64,000 bases of DNA from Pedobacter yonginensis (GTDB lineage: Bacteria > Bacteroidota > Bacteroidia > Sphingobacteriales > Sphingobacteriaceae): positions 186,001 to 250,000 of the forward strand of contig NZ_QGNZ01000004.1 in the NCBI RefSeq assembly GCF_003173595.1, written 5' to 3'. A model generated the notes under the pieces. It saw only the letters and a program-made list of their open reading frames with translations, made no database searches and was not told the origin of the DNA. This document shows, one piece after another, positions 25,392 to 36,074 of this stretch. Position 1 is the first letter of the stretch. Each line of letters starts with the position of its first letter. The translations under genes were made by a program, and so were the position numbers.

Positions 25392-26729
25392 TTATTCTTT
25401 GTTTTCTTTAAATCTGCTGAAAAAGAGAAGTGCGATTAAACAAAGACCAAAGCCTACAACACCGTTTAACCTCAGCCCAAAATCGTTTCCTGGGTCTTTC
25501 CCATAAATGGTTAACATGGCGAAAATGGCAATACCTAAGGTTTGCCCAAGCTTAACAAAAAGGTATTTCACGGCGAAGAACATTCCTTCATGATTTTCTC
25601 CCGTTTCGATTGTGTCTTTTTGGGCAATATCTGCTAAAATTGCCGTCGGTAAAATACCCAATGCGGCTAATGGAAAGGAGGCAGAAAGTACCAATAGATA
25701 AATTTGCGTGTAAGGGCCAAATGGTAATTTGCCGAGGAAGAATATCGTTACAAATATTAAGCATAGCACCCCGAAGGCAGCCAACACAAATGGTTTTTTT
25801 CCAATTTTGGCCGATCCAAAATTGACAATCGGGTAAAACAGCAAAGAGGCCATCACCATTGCGCCCATAAATTTTCCACCTTCTGATTCTGGTAAGCCCA
25901 GCAGTACGGTGCAAAAAAACAATAATCCACTTGAGATGATGCTGAGCGCCGTGTAAAAGGCAAAATCAGAAATCAGGTAATATTTAAAATTACTGTTTTT
26001 AAAGGTACTCTTAATGGCAGGCCACAGGGGAACATGAGTAGGTTTGGCAACAGAAAATTGCTTCTCATCTATGAAAAATATTGGCAAAAGCATCACCAAT
26101 CCCGATAATATGCACAAAGCCCAAATGGCAATTTGCACAGCCTCACTGCGATTGGCAACGTGAAAGTTATGCTGAACCAAATCGGCAAAATTGTTTGTAC
26201 ATGCCGATAAGATAATACCAATTACAAAGCCAACCTGCTGATAGCTTGATAATTTAACCTTCTGCCTGGGCGTGTTTGTAACTTCAGCGAGTAAAGCATT
26301 GTAGGGTATAATGTAAGTGGTTACCGAAACAAAAAACAAGCAAAGTGTAAGCGTTAACCACCAGGCATTATGCAAGCTTTCTCCTTTTTGTATGGGATAG
26401 AAAACCAAAGCACAAAATAGCATGGCAGGTAAAATCGCCACCTTCATAAAAGGCATCCTTCGGCCGTTAGGATTTGTACTGGCGTCGCTTTTAGATGCAA
26501 TAAATGGGTCGAAGATAGCATCTACCAACCTGCCTGAGGCAGCAATAATCGAAAGGATGTTAAAGGCACCCAAAAAAACAAGTTGTGGTACTAGTGGAGG
26601 CAAGCCCGCGTTACTTGGCGGAAGATAAAAATAAGGCAGCATTACGATGATGATGTTGGTCATCGTACTCCAGCCAATCATACCAGCCGCGTAAGCAATT
26701 TCTTGTTTTAAGGAGAGTGTTTTATTCAT
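25392..26729 (-). CDS. MFS transporter, GPH (MelB-like) type
   Basis: A 445-residue membrane protein with about 12 helices. The N-terminus (LSLKQEIAYAAGMIGWSTMTNI) and the loop GRLVDAIFDPFIASKSDASTNPNGRRMPFM are the hallmark of glycoside-pentoside-hexuronide:cation symporters of the MelB group. PYNALLAEVTNTPRQKVKLSSY is the second conserved loop. It probably takes up a sugar or related compound with Na+ or H+; the substrate is unknown. ATG at 26729 is preferred to the TTG one codon earlier. The APC permease is upstream with a 46-base gap, so the two may share a transcript. Confidence 0.87.
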   Translation of the reverse strand: MNKTLSLKQEIAYAAGMIGWSTMTNIIIVMLPYFYLPPSNAGLPPLVPQLVFLGAFNILSIIAASGRLVDAIFDPFIASKSDASTNPNGRRMPFMKVAILPAMLFCALVFYPIQKGESLHNAWWLTLTLCLFFVSVTTYIIPYNALLAEVTNTPRQKVKLSSYQQVGFVIGIILSACTNNFADLVQHNFHVANRSEAVQIAIWALCILSGLVMLLPIFFIDEKQFSVAKPTHVPLWPAIKSTFKNSNFKYYLISDFAFYTALSIISSGLLFFCTVLLGLPESEGGKFMGAMVMASLLFYPIVNFGSAKIGKKPFVLAAFGVLCLIFVTIFFLGKLPFGPYTQIYLLVLSASFPLAALGILPTAILADIAQKDTIETGENHEGMFFAVKYLFVKLGQTLGIAIFAMLTIYGKDPGNDFGLRLNGVVGFGLCLIALLFFSRFKENKE

Positions 26730-26775
26730 CAATAAGATTAATGTTAGACTGTATTTATAAGGCTATAGTAATTTT

Positions 26776-28116
26776 TTATTCTTTTCTATTCATCAACCTC
26801 GAAATGAAATAAATGAATAAAAAGCCAATAAAGATATAAAGCCCATTCAACGCTGCATTAGGATCGTCTGCATAAATACTAAAAGCCACGAAAGTATATG
26901 CTGCTATAAATATTATTGGCAATATAGGATATAAAGGAACAGTATAAATGGTTTTTTTATCTAGATGCTGAGTCCGCTTTCTTAAAATGAAAAGTGTTGC
27001 TGCCGAACTGGCCATGCTAATACTTTCTAAAAAAATGGTGTAGTTTAAAATCTTATCAAAGGTTTTGGCAAAGAAGATGATTACAATAGCTACCACTGTA
27101 AAAACGGTTAGGCTTAAAGTCATTACTTCAGTTTTTTTATTGATTTTGCTGAATATTTTAGGAAGCGCCCCTTCTTCGCCCATAGCAAACATAGCCCTTG
27201 GGTTGCTGAGTAAATTAACATTTACGTAGCCCATTACTGAAATGAAAATGATTATCGAAAGCATGTTGAAGCCAACAGACCCGAATATTTTGGAGGCCAA
27301 TATCGCAGCAATACTCTCTGCCGATTTTAATTCTTCGAAACCAATAACTTTAACGTAAACGTAATTTATGGCCAAATATAAGCTCACGATGATGGTAAGT
27401 CCGATAATAATAGCGCGTGGGATTACTTTTTTGGCTTCTTTAACTTCTCCGCCAAAATTTATGGTTTGAGCATAGCCTGCATAAGAAAAGGAAACGGCAA
27501 TTAAGCAGAGCCCTAAGGCTTTGCCATAATCAGACCAAGTGGGTAGCCCACCATTTAAGGTTTTAAAAATCGGTGTTACAGTTTCGGCTGTTCCACCGAA
27601 AAATATGGCACATATTAGTATAAGTACCATTCCAATTTTGATAATCGTTAATACATTTTGGGTTTTGGCACTGGCTTTTAAGCCTAAAAGATTAATCAGA
27701 TAAAAAATTAGAATGGTTGTAATGGCAATGGCAACACGATAGGTTTCGTTTTGTTTATCTATTGGGAGAATAATTTTGCTTAAATACTCCGCTCCAATAA
27801 TGGAAATGGCTGCTACAGATGCGGCGCTGGAAATGAGTACAATACAATTGATTGCAAATGCAATTGAGGGGTGGTAAGCAATTGAAAATATCTTGTAATA
27901 ACCACCCGTAACCGGATAGCGAGCGCCAATTTCGGCGTAAGTTAGTGCGCCACAAAAAGCAACAAAGCCGCCAATTACCCATGCCAAGTAAAATAATTCG
28001 GGTATTTGTGCCTTCGCCGCAACATTAACTGGTGTGCGAAAAATACCCATGCCAATAACCAGGCTTACTACAATCATGGATAAATCGAAGAGTGAAAGTT
28101 GCTTTTTTTGTTGCAT
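26776..28116 (-). CDS. APC-superfamily amino-acid permease
   Basis: A 446-residue membrane protein with about 12 helices of the amino acid-polyamine-organocation superfamily. VSLVIGMGIFRTPVNVAA in helix 1 carries the unwound GxGIF motif of the substrate site. TYAEIGARYPVTGGYYKIF is the conserved second loop, and SYAGYAQTINFGGEVKEAKKVIPRAI the later signature. The pattern suggests the LAT-like or YfnA-like amino-acid transporter branch; the substrate is not evident. ATG at 28116. The gene probably leads a two-gene unit with the GPH transporter. Confidence 0.87.
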   Translation of the reverse strand: MQQKKQLSLFDLSMIVVSLVIGMGIFRTPVNVAAKAQIPELFYLAWVIGGFVAFCGALTYAEIGARYPVTGGYYKIFSIAYHPSIAFAINCIVLISSAASVAAISIIGAEYLSKIILPIDKQNETYRVAIAITTILIFYLINLLGLKASAKTQNVLTIIKIGMVLILICAIFFGGTAETVTPIFKTLNGGLPTWSDYGKALGLCLIAVSFSYAGYAQTINFGGEVKEAKKVIPRAIIIGLTIIVSLYLAINYVYVKVIGFEELKSAESIAAILASKIFGSVGFNMLSIIIFISVMGYVNVNLLSNPRAMFAMGEEGALPKIFSKINKKTEVMTLSLTVFTVVAIVIIFFAKTFDKILNYTIFLESISMASSAATLFILRKRTQHLDKKTIYTVPLYPILPIIFIAAYTFVAFSIYADDPNAALNGLYIFIGFLFIYFISRLMNRKE

Positions 28117-28543
28117 TTAAGGATGTACTAAAGGTGGGATGAAGATAAGTAATTTATGAAGATAGCAGAGGTAACAGACTTGTAAAATGTTGTTTAAAAA
28201 TTCGATATTAATGTTGTAATTTTTAGATGTAAACTAGGTTGCAATTTAGTTTGGAGCATTTGCAACCCCATTCGACATCGCAATTTCTAAGTATTTTGTC
28301 GATACATATTGTTTGTATGTTGAAATTTTATTTTGCTACCCTCAAAGAATAAAACTATTATTGTATAATAATTTTTGCTATTTGAGATTTGCGGCGTTAA
28401 TTCCCCATTTCTCAGTATCAAATCATCTCTAAATACTTGTCATGTTGAACGTTAAAGCTTTCTGCGACCATCCTACGGCAGGGCTGCTTTGTTTTCGGAA
28501 AAAAACCAAAGTTCGATCAATCTGATAAAAACAAATAAAATTT
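28117..28543. other. 427-base intergenic region with no gene recognised
   Basis: AT-rich region between the divergent permease and parE genes. It must hold promoters for both, but no convincing TAnnTTTG element stands out. A short GC-richer stretch near 28440-28495 looks like a fragment of a dispersed repeat. No tRNA or structured RNA was recognised. Confidence 0.5.
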
Positions 28544-30412
28544 ATGGCAGAAGTAATTTATAACGACGACAGTATTCGCTCATTAGACTGGAAAGAACAC
28601 ATCAGACTACGCCCCGGTATGTATATCGGTAAGTTAGGTGACGGCTCTGCGCAAGACGATGGAATTTATGTTTTGTTAAAGGAAATTGTAGATAACTCTA
28701 TCGATGAGTTTGTGATGGGTACCGGAAAAACCATCGAAATTACACTTTCAGAACAAAAAGTAAATATTCGCGATTATGGCCGTGGGATTCCACTCGGTAA
28801 AGTTATAGATTGTGTAAGTAAAATTAACACGGGTGGTAAATATGACAGCAATGCCTTTCAAAAGTCGGTAGGCTTAAATGGAGTAGGTACGAAAGCTGTA
28901 AATGCGCTATCAACAAATTTTGTAGTGCAATCTTACCGAGATGGTAAAACCAAAAAGGTTGAGTTTTCTAAAGGAGAGATTGTAAGCGAACAGCCTATAA
29001 TTGATACCACCCAAAGAAACGGAACTGCCATTACTTTTTACCCTGATGAAAGCATCTTTAGGAATTACCACTACATTCCTGATTTTGTGGAAAGCATGGT
29101 TTGGAACTACGTTTTCTTAAATACGGGTTTAACCATCAATTTTAACAATCAAAAGTATTTCTCTGAAAGAGGTTTATACGATTTACTATCTAAGTTTAAC
29201 AAGCCTGAAGAAATTCGTTATCCAATTATACACATGATTGGGAACGACATCGAAATTGCCATGACCCACGGTCAGCAATATGGAGAAGACTATCACTCTT
29301 TTGTTAACGGACAGCATACCACGCAAGGCGGGACACACCAAGCGGCATTTCGTGAGGCGGTGGTAAAAACCGTTCGAGAATTTTATAAAAAAGAATTTGA
29401 AGCGTCTGATGTTCGTTCGTCAATCATAGCCGCGATTTCTGTAAGGGTGCAAGAACCTGTTTTTGAATCGCAAACGAAAACCAAATTGGGTTCTCAAAAT
29501 ATGGGTCCTGAGGGGCCATCGGTTAGAACGTTCATCATGGATTTTGTAAAGAAAGAACTGGATGACTACTTACACAAACATGCTGATGTTGCCGATGCGC
29601 TTTTAAAAAGGATTCTGCAATCAGAAAGAGAAAGAAAAGATATTGCGGGCATTAAAAAATTGGCGAACGATAGGGCAAAAAAAGCTTCGCTACATAATAA
29701 AAAACTTCGCGATTGTAAAGTTCATTTTAATACCACGCATGAAAAGCGTTACGAAACCACTTTATTTATTACAGAGGGTGATTCTGCGTCAGGATCGATT
29801 ACGAAATCTCGTGATGTAGATTGTCAGGCTGTATTCAGTTTAAAGGGGAAGCCATTAAATTGTTATGAGCTTACCAAAAAAGTGGTTTACGAAAACGAGG
29901 AGTTTAATTTATTGCAACATGCTTTAAATATTGAAGATGGCTTAGAGGGCTTGCATTATAATAATATTGTAATTGCTACGGATGCCGATGTGGATGGAAT
30001 GCACATCAGATTGCTGATGATGACTTTCTTTCTTCAGTTTTTTCCTGATTTAGTAAAAGCAGGACACGTTTACATTTTGCAAACTCCGCTTTTTAGAGTT
30101 CGAAATAAAAAAGAAACCATTTATTGTTACAGTGATGAAGAGCGCCGAAATGCGATCGAGAAATTAGGGAATAAACCAGAAATTACACGTTTTAAAGGAT
30201 TGGGAGAAATATCTCCGGATGAATTTGGACTGTTTATTGGGAAAGATATCAGGCTAGATCCTGTTATCTTAAAGGATCAAACCATTAAAAGTCTTTTGGA
30301 ATATTATATGGGTAAAAACACCCCAGATAGGCAACAGCACATCATCAAAAATCTGCGTGTAGAAAAAGACGAGGTGGAAGAGGAACCCAAAATTATTGAT
30401 GAAGTAGCATAA
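28544..30412 (+). CDS. parE: DNA topoisomerase IV subunit B
   Basis: ParE is the ATPase subunit of topoisomerase IV, which separates linked daughter chromosomes. The 622 residues start with the GHKL ATPase ([31 protein letters not shown]). The transducer domain follows (QTKTKLGS), then the Toprim domain with EGDSASGS and [10 protein letters not shown] and the C-terminal [12 protein letters not shown]. GyrB has the same fold. The assignment to ParE rests on length, divergence of the N-terminal motif, and the parC gene 11 kb away. It is upstream of the hybrid kinase by 40 bases. Confidence 0.9.
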   Translation: MAEVIYNDDSIRSLDWKEHIRLRPGMYIGKLGDGSAQDDGIYVLLKEIVDNSIDEFVMGTGKTIEITLSEQKVNIRDYGRGIPLGKVIDCVSKINTGGKYDSNAFQKSVGLNGVGTKAVNALSTNFVVQSYRDGKTKKVEFSKGEIVSEQPIIDTTQRNGTAITFYPDESIFRNYHYIPDFVESMVWNYVFLNTGLTINFNNQKYFSERGLYDLLSKFNKPEEIRYPIIHMIGNDIEIAMTHGQQYGEDYHSFVNGQHTTQGGTHQAAFREAVVKTVREFYKKEFEASDVRSSIIAAISVRVQEPVFESQTKTKLGSQNMGPEGPSVRTFIMDFVKKELDDYLHKHADVADALLKRILQSERERKDIAGIKKLANDRAKKASLHNKKLRDCKVHFNTTHEKRYETTLFITEGDSASGSITKSRDVDCQAVFSLKGKPLNCYELTKKVVYENEEFNLLQHALNIEDGLEGLHYNNIVIATDADVDGMHIRLLMMTFFLQFFPDLVKAGHVYILQTPLFRVRNKKETIYCYSDEERRNAIEKLGNKPEITRFKGLGEISPDEFGLFIGKDIRLDPVILKDQTIKSLLEYYMGKNTPDRQQHIIKNLRVEKDEVEEEPKIIDEVA

Positions 30413-30452
30413 AATTCGGCGTTGATGTAATCTAAAATTAAATCAACGCATT

Positions 30453-32594
30453 TTGAAACCCACAAAAAGTTCTGCAACCAAGTATTTACTAGTTGTATTT
30501 TTAATTCTCATAATTTTCGGTATCACCGTTGGATTATTTGTGAATTTCTCCAAGATCCCGCTGTTAAAATCGGCGTCTAAAATTGTTCAGGTGCAGAGCG
30601 ATTTTACGAAATTGGATAGCTGTATTTTCAAGCTTTATAATGCTGAAAACAGTTGCAGAATGTATATTGTAAGCGGAGAAAGGGTTTATTACAATCAGTT
30701 TGCTGGTGAGATTAAAGAAATTTCTTTAATCATGGATACCATCGAAAGGCAAAGTCAAAATGAAAAGGCATTTTCCGTGGAAGCCTTTGACAATCTGATT
30801 AAGCAGAAAAAAATAAGAACTGCTCAATTTATACAACTCCGTAAACTTTCGGATAGCTTGATTAATTTTTCGATTTCGGTAGATCAGGATGTAGAAAATA
30901 TCAATCCAAAAAGTAAGCTTTTCACAGCAAGGCAATTTAAAAGTATTCTAAAAGTGGATACCATTAGGCCGGCAGTTGCGGCTAAACTGAAGAAGAAATT
31001 TTTTGGTAGAATATTCGATGCCATAGGCGATAAAGGTAAAAAGGCAATTGATAGTTCTAAATCTACCTACGTTAGAACGGTGATATCTGCTGACACATCC
31101 TCTTTAAATGTTGCCTATAATAAGAAACAACTAAGAGCCATTAACGATTATTATTTAAAACTGTATCGAATCAATCAGAGGCTAAAAGATAAAGAAAGAG
31201 AGCTTTTGGATGTTAATCATCAGTTAATCAATAGTATTGTTAATGGGTTAAAAGCATACAAAGTAAATGAAAGTAATTACTATAGTACGGTTCAAAGTTT
31301 ACTGGGTAGCTCTACCATGAGCACTTTACAAAATTTGGATCTTTTCACTGTGATTCTTTTATGTTTAGCAGCAGGGCTTTTGGTTTTCGTTCTCTTTACG
31401 ATTTACAACTTTTATAAAAACGAAAGGGCCTTGATTAATTATAGCAACAAGGCTTCCCTCTATGCGCTATCAAAAAGTAGGTTTTTAGCCAATATGAGTC
31501 ACGAAATTAGAACACCCCTCAATTCTATCGTTGGTTTTTCGGAGCAATTGCAACAGGTACATCTCGAATCTGAACAAAAAGAGCAAATTAAAGCCATAAG
31601 AAATTCTTCTGTGATGTTGCTTGATGTGGTTAACGATATCTTAGATTTTTCCAAATATGAAACTGGAAAAGTATCTATGGAGCGAATTCCATTTTCTCCC
31701 AATTTAGCCATTCAAGAGGTTTTTGATAGCATGCAAATTCAAGCCAGCAAAAAGAAGATTGGTTTTAAAATTGACATGCCCATTGATAAAGACCTTTATA
31801 TTTTAGGCGATCCGCTGCGGTTGAAACAAGTTGTAATGAATCTTTTAAGTAATGCCATTAAATTTACCACTAATGGTGGTGTTACGCTGAATGCAAGTCT
31901 TGTAAAAAACCAAGGCGGCAATTCCACATTAAAGGTTAGCATTTCAGATACCGGGAAGGGTATAAATCCAGTGGATCAGAAGATCATATTTGACGAGTTC
32001 GCACAGGTTTATTACTCATCCACCAAAGAAAAACAGCAGGGTACAGGCTTAGGATTGGCAATTTGCAAAAAAATTGTGGAGTTTCAGGGCGGCAAAATTA
32101 GGGTGAAAAGTGAGGTAGGCAAGGGCTCCACCTTCTCTTTTGCGCTCCCTTATGAAACAACGAGCAAACCTAAAGCCAGCGAACTTCCTGTTGATAAACT
32201 AAGTGGAGAGACCAAGAGATTAGAAGGTAAAAAGATTTTATTGGCTGATGACAATACCCTTAACATTTTATTGGCCACTACTATTTTAAAGAAGTATAAA
32301 ATTGTTTTCGATACAGCGTACAATGGCATGGAGGCATTGGAGCTCTTTAACGATAATCAATACGATTTGATTTTAACGGACATTCAAATGCCTGAAATGG
32401 GCGGCATTGAATTGACAAACAAAATTAGGAATGGTGAAGATCTTGCAAAAAGGAAAATCCCAATTCTAGGTATAACGGCAAATGTGTTGCAAGAAGATCG
32501 GGAGCGTTACCTTGCTTCTGGAATGGACGAATTGGTGCTAAAACCTTTCCTGGAAAAGGAACTGCTGGAGAAGATTTTGAGGTTTGTTAAATAA
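30453..32594 (+). CDS. hybrid sensor histidine kinase / response regulator
   Basis: A 713-residue membrane-bound signalling protein. TM1 is at about 11-32, an extracytoplasmic helical domain at ~33-292, TM2 at ~297-320. The HisKA domain has SHEIRTPLNS with the phospho-acceptor His350. The HATPase_c domain has VMNLLSNAIKFT, DTGKGI and GTGLGLAICKK. The C-terminal receiver domain (about 590-712) has Asp643 in LILTDIQMPEMGG. The stimulus and output are unknown, and there is no output domain or regulator gene next to it. The start is TTG at 30453; no ATG precedes TM1. It may be co-transcribed with parE. Confidence 0.92.
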   Translation: MKPTKSSATKYLLVVFLILIIFGITVGLFVNFSKIPLLKSASKIVQVQSDFTKLDSCIFKLYNAENSCRMYIVSGERVYYNQFAGEIKEISLIMDTIERQSQNEKAFSVEAFDNLIKQKKIRTAQFIQLRKLSDSLINFSISVDQDVENINPKSKLFTARQFKSILKVDTIRPAVAAKLKKKFFGRIFDAIGDKGKKAIDSSKSTYVRTVISADTSSLNVAYNKKQLRAINDYYLKLYRINQRLKDKERELLDVNHQLINSIVNGLKAYKVNESNYYSTVQSLLGSSTMSTLQNLDLFTVILLCLAAGLLVFVLFTIYNFYKNERALINYSNKASLYALSKSRFLANMSHEIRTPLNSIVGFSEQLQQVHLESEQKEQIKAIRNSSVMLLDVVNDILDFSKYETGKVSMERIPFSPNLAIQEVFDSMQIQASKKKIGFKIDMPIDKDLYILGDPLRLKQVVMNLLSNAIKFTTNGGVTLNASLVKNQGGNSTLKVSISDTGKGINPVDQKIIFDEFAQVYYSSTKEKQQGTGLGLAICKKIVEFQGGKIRVKSEVGKGSTFSFALPYETTSKPKASELPVDKLSGETKRLEGKKILLADDNTLNILLATTILKKYKIVFDTAYNGMEALELFNDNQYDLILTDIQMPEMGGIELTNKIRNGEDLAKRKIPILGITANVLQEDRERYLASGMDELVLKPFLEKELLEKILRFVK

Positions 32595-32727
32595 CGGGAT
32601 TCTTGTCTTTTTGCTCGGTGTTGGGCACATATTTGGTGCCGCAGATTCAAAAATAATTCGCTAATTTTTTTCCTTGACGCAAAACTTATTGAGCTTAATG
32701 TTTTGCACGTTGATGTTATTATTAACT

Positions 32728-33753
32728 TCAATCAATCTTAGGAGCGTTTACTGTATCTTCTGGATGTTGAGGCGGCAGTACATCCACCTTTTTTTCAACT
32801 ATTGTAATTTTAGTGAACACGGCATATTTGCTTGGCATAATCCCGCCATCATATTTTTCGGCATAGGCCTGCGTAAATTCTGCGCCAAAATATAAGATGA
32901 TCGAAGTGTAGTAAATCCAAAGCAGAATCACAATGATGGAACTAGCTGCACCAAATGCAGAGCCTGGATTTCCTTTTTCGATATAAATCCCAATTAGATA
33001 TTTTCCTAAGCTAAATAAAACAGCCGTAAACAAAGCCCCTATAATGGCTGATTTCCATTTAATAATCACATCTGGAAGAACTTTAAAGATCACAGTAAAT
33101 ACGGCTGTAACCGCGGCTAGTGTAATTACATTATTCAAAATGTAAATAATTAACGCCATTGTATCATCTGCAACAGGAACAACTTTATCAATTTGGCTTC
33201 TCGAAAGCAATGAAATCAGCTTATCTCCTAAACCAACAACAATACTGTTAATCACTAATGAAACCAAGAGCAAAAAGCCCATAGAAACAATAAGCGAGAA
33301 AGAAAGCAATCTATTGGTTAGCATTTTTAACCAACCCTTTTTAGGGATTGCCTTTACCTTCCAAATGATGTTAATGCTGTCTTGAATTTCGATGAATATG
33401 GCCGTTGAACCAATTATTAGTGTAGCTACGCCGATGATTAATCCAATTGTTGATTGGCCAGATTTATTAGCATGTTCTACAAAACCCTGGATTTGAGTTG
33501 CCGCATCCTTTCCAACCATTTCATTTACCTGAACAAAAAACTTATTTCTGGTGTCCGTATTCATCTTATCGCCAAAAAATAGGGTAGCGGCAGATAAAAT
33601 GATGATAATCAGTGGTGTTAAGGAGAAGATTGTATAGTAAGCCAATGATGCGCTCAGCTTGGTAATTCTGTCTTCAGCAAAGCCTTTCCCTGCCGCTATA
33701 AAAAGATGGTACAGTGCAATAAAAAAATTCTTGATCTTGTTTATTATTTTCAT
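32728..33753 (-). CDS. YihY/BrkB-family membrane protein
   Basis: A 341-residue protein with six hydrophobic helices. The family marks are ITKLSASLAYYTIFSLTPLIIIILS near the N-terminus and FGAASSIIVILLWIYYTSIILYFGAEFTQAYA near the C-terminus. The family was once called ribonuclease BN; that assignment is wrong, and its function is unclear. The gene starts 8 bases after the tamL stop, so it is probably the last gene of the tamB-tamL-yihY unit. It converges on the hybrid kinase gene with 133 bases between them. Confidence 0.9.
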   Translation of the reverse strand: MKIINKIKNFFIALYHLFIAAGKGFAEDRITKLSASLAYYTIFSLTPLIIIILSAATLFFGDKMNTDTRNKFFVQVNEMVGKDAATQIQGFVEHANKSGQSTIGLIIGVATLIIGSTAIFIEIQDSINIIWKVKAIPKKGWLKMLTNRLLSFSLIVSMGFLLLVSLVINSIVVGLGDKLISLLSRSQIDKVVPVADDTMALIIYILNNVITLAAVTAVFTVIFKVLPDVIIKWKSAIIGALFTAVLFSLGKYLIGIYIEKGNPGSAFGAASSIIVILLWIYYTSIILYFGAEFTQAYAEKYDGGIMPSKYAVFTKITIVEKKVDVLPPQHPEDTVNAPKID

Positions 33754-33761
33754 TTGAAAAT

Positions 33762-36074
33762 TTAAAATGGATAGCCAATCCCAATATTAAAGATTAAGTT
33801 TTGTTTTCGCCAATCTTTATTTCCGAAAGCAACTTGGTCGAGTACCCAGCGTTGTCCATCAGGCAGGTAAGGTTTGCGCACTGGAAAGGCAACATCTAAC
33901 CGAATCACAAAAATGGTTGCATCTACGCGTACGCCTGCGCCAGTACCCACGGCCAATTCGTTAAGTGCGTTGCTTAGTTTAAAGCCCGATCCTGGTCTAC
34001 CAAGATTTGTGGTTCCTGGTACACCCAAATCTTCTTTTCTCAACCAAATGTTTCCTGCATCTACAAAGAGTGCTCCATAAAGAATACTTACAATTTTAAA
34101 TCTAAGTTCGGAGTTTAACATTAGTTTTATGTCTCCACCCTGATCCGAAAATATTGCATCATCTGGCACTTTATATGTTCCGGGACCTAGTGTTCTCGCA
34201 GCGAAAGCGCGGATGTCGTTACTACCACCTGCAAAAAACTGTCTGACAAAAGGTAGCGAGGTACTGTTTCCATAAGCATAGCCGTATCCCAAATTCAAGC
34301 GGTTGGCCCAAATGAGGTTCCGGTTAATTTTATAATAATCTCTAAAATCAAGCTCTGTTCTTATAAATTGAGAAAGTGGAACGTTAAAGAGTGTGCGTTT
34401 GCCCACTTCATTTTTTGGAACAAATGCACCCCAAACATTGCCACCAGTTTCTAAACCGCCATAGAAATACATATTATTTCTGCGGCTATTTTCCATTTGG
34501 TTGGTGTAAGTAAAATTATAATTGCTGCCGATGATAAACTGATTTTCTAGGGTAGTTCTTAGCAGAGGATTTTCTGCATAGAGTCTCTCTTGTGTATCCA
34601 CATCTGGAAAGCTTGTAGAAATGTAGCTTACTGAAATTGGATTGAAATTATGTTCTTTGTAAATGTTTTCCTTAAAATTATAACCAAATTCTGCTTTGAA
34701 TGCATTTAGCGTATATTCCGAGCCACGATTTAGCATCTGATAGGAGAGGGATGCAATGGTTTTTGGAATAAATGCGTTGGTGCTATTTGGCTTGTAAAAA
34801 GGAACGATAAATCTTGGAAAGGTTAATTTTCCTTCCGCTGTTAGCGACAAGGAATTTTTGCCTAATGAGGTACCCGAAGTTTGTGTTTCAAATCCACCAC
34901 TTACGCTCACATCAAGTTGCTCTGCACCCCTAAAAAGGTTTCGGGTAGTTTGCGTTAATTTCACTTCTGATCCCACAAAATTGTTTGATTTGCTCGTGCC
35001 TGTAACGGAGAATGTTAATGAATTTTTCTTCAGTGGGGTTAAATAAATATTAAGATCGAGTTCTGCATTTTTAGAACTGTCTGGCAGAAATTCGGCCCTC
35101 ACATCTTGAAAAGCGCCAATGTTTACCATCCTATTTAACGATTGATTGTGATCTCTACGATTATAGGGCTCACCTTTTTGGAAAAAAACCAAGCGATCGA
35201 AAAGCCTTGGCTTAAAGGTATTTTTATCGTCGTAAATGTTAAAGTCGTTATATTGAAGCGGCTTTAAATTTCTTAAAAGGCTATCTCGTCTCAAGGAATA
35301 GTTGGGATAGATGTTGATGTTTTTAATGGTATAGGGTTTTAAGCCAGCATCTGGAGCGATATCTTTAATCTTTACTGAAATATTAACTAGATTTTTTCCG
35401 ATTGTGCTATCAACTTGCATGATCAAATAATCGGGGCTGAAATAGAAGTAACCTTGTTCTTTAAGGTCGTTATCAATTCTAATTCGTTCATTTTTATACA
35501 CATCGAGATCGTAAAAATCGCCCGTTTTTAAGAGCGTTTTATCTTTGTTGGCATTGATGATTTTTGTTAACACCCCTGTATCTGGTGGAAAATTAATCTT
35601 GTTAATTTTATATCTATCACCCGTAACTGCCGTGTAAATTGCCTTACCCTTTTTATCCTTCACAACGGTATCGCCCGTAACTTCAGCCTGTAAATAGCCT
35701 TCACTTAATAAATAGCTTGTTAAAACATCATTATTGTATTTTAACTTCACTTCGCTAAGCAAAACAGGTGGTTCGCCTTGTTTTCTCAACCAGTTTTTAA
35801 ATCCTTTTGGTTTTTTAGGTTCTCCAGCAAGATTGTAAATGCCTAATTTGTATTTAATGCCTAAGATGGATTTGTTAGGGCGTGGCCTAGTTTTACTTTC
35901 CAAATCAGATTTAACTTGTTTCTCATCATCAATTTTGCCAGAAGAATCTGGATTAATTTTCACTTCGGCACCTGTATATAAAATTTGCCCAGGTTTTAGG
36001 GATTTCGTACTGCTACAGCTTGCCCAAACTAAACAGGCCAATAAAAATAAAAAAGGTCTAGTTAGTTGTCTCAT
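33762..36074 (-). CDS. tamL: Omp85-family outer-membrane lipoprotein TamL (TamA-like)
   Basis: A 770-residue protein. The signal peptide ends in the lipobox WASC with Cys20, followed by periplasmic POTRA-like domains (about 25-330). A 16-strand-type beta-barrel region ends in the outer-membrane signature phenylalanine (NIGIGYPF). The barrel contains the Omp85 motif region (FRDYYKINRNLIWANRLNLGYGYAYG, FFAGGSNDIRAF). A lipid-anchored TamA variant paired with TamB is known in Bacteroidota as TamL. ATG at 36074 is chosen over TTG at 36092. Its start overlaps the tamB stop by 17 bases. It probably works with the TamB encoded upstream. Confidence 0.9.
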   Translation of the reverse strand: MRQLTRPFLFLLACLVWASCSSTKSLKPGQILYTGAEVKINPDSSGKIDDEKQVKSDLESKTRPRPNKSILGIKYKLGIYNLAGEPKKPKGFKNWLRKQGEPPVLLSEVKLKYNNDVLTSYLLSEGYLQAEVTGDTVVKDKKGKAIYTAVTGDRYKINKINFPPDTGVLTKIINANKDKTLLKTGDFYDLDVYKNERIRIDNDLKEQGYFYFSPDYLIMQVDSTIGKNLVNISVKIKDIAPDAGLKPYTIKNINIYPNYSLRRDSLLRNLKPLQYNDFNIYDDKNTFKPRLFDRLVFFQKGEPYNRRDHNQSLNRMVNIGAFQDVRAEFLPDSSKNAELDLNIYLTPLKKNSLTFSVTGTSKSNNFVGSEVKLTQTTRNLFRGAEQLDVSVSGGFETQTSGTSLGKNSLSLTAEGKLTFPRFIVPFYKPNSTNAFIPKTIASLSYQMLNRGSEYTLNAFKAEFGYNFKENIYKEHNFNPISVSYISTSFPDVDTQERLYAENPLLRTTLENQFIIGSNYNFTYTNQMENSRRNNMYFYGGLETGGNVWGAFVPKNEVGKRTLFNVPLSQFIRTELDFRDYYKINRNLIWANRLNLGYGYAYGNSTSLPFVRQFFAGGSNDIRAFAARTLGPGTYKVPDDAIFSDQGGDIKLMLNSELRFKIVSILYGALFVDAGNIWLRKEDLGVPGTTNLGRPGSGFKLSNALNELAVGTGAGVRVDATIFVIRLDVAFPVRKPYLPDGQRWVLDQVAFGNKDWRKQNLIFNIGIGYPF

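Noticed and set aside
28544-30412. Calling this gene gyrB
   Set aside because: The fold is shared, but the length and the presence of a parC gene 11 kb away fit topoisomerase IV better. A tree with the true gyrB of the genome would settle it.
32678-32712. Hairpin GCAAAAC/GTTTTGC between the hybrid kinase and YihY genes as a terminator
   Set aside because: The stem is only 7 bp with a 14-base or longer loop and no T-run on either side.
32728-33753. Calling the YihY-family gene ribonuclease BN
   Set aside because: That name is a historical misassignment for this family; the protein is a plain multi-helix membrane protein.
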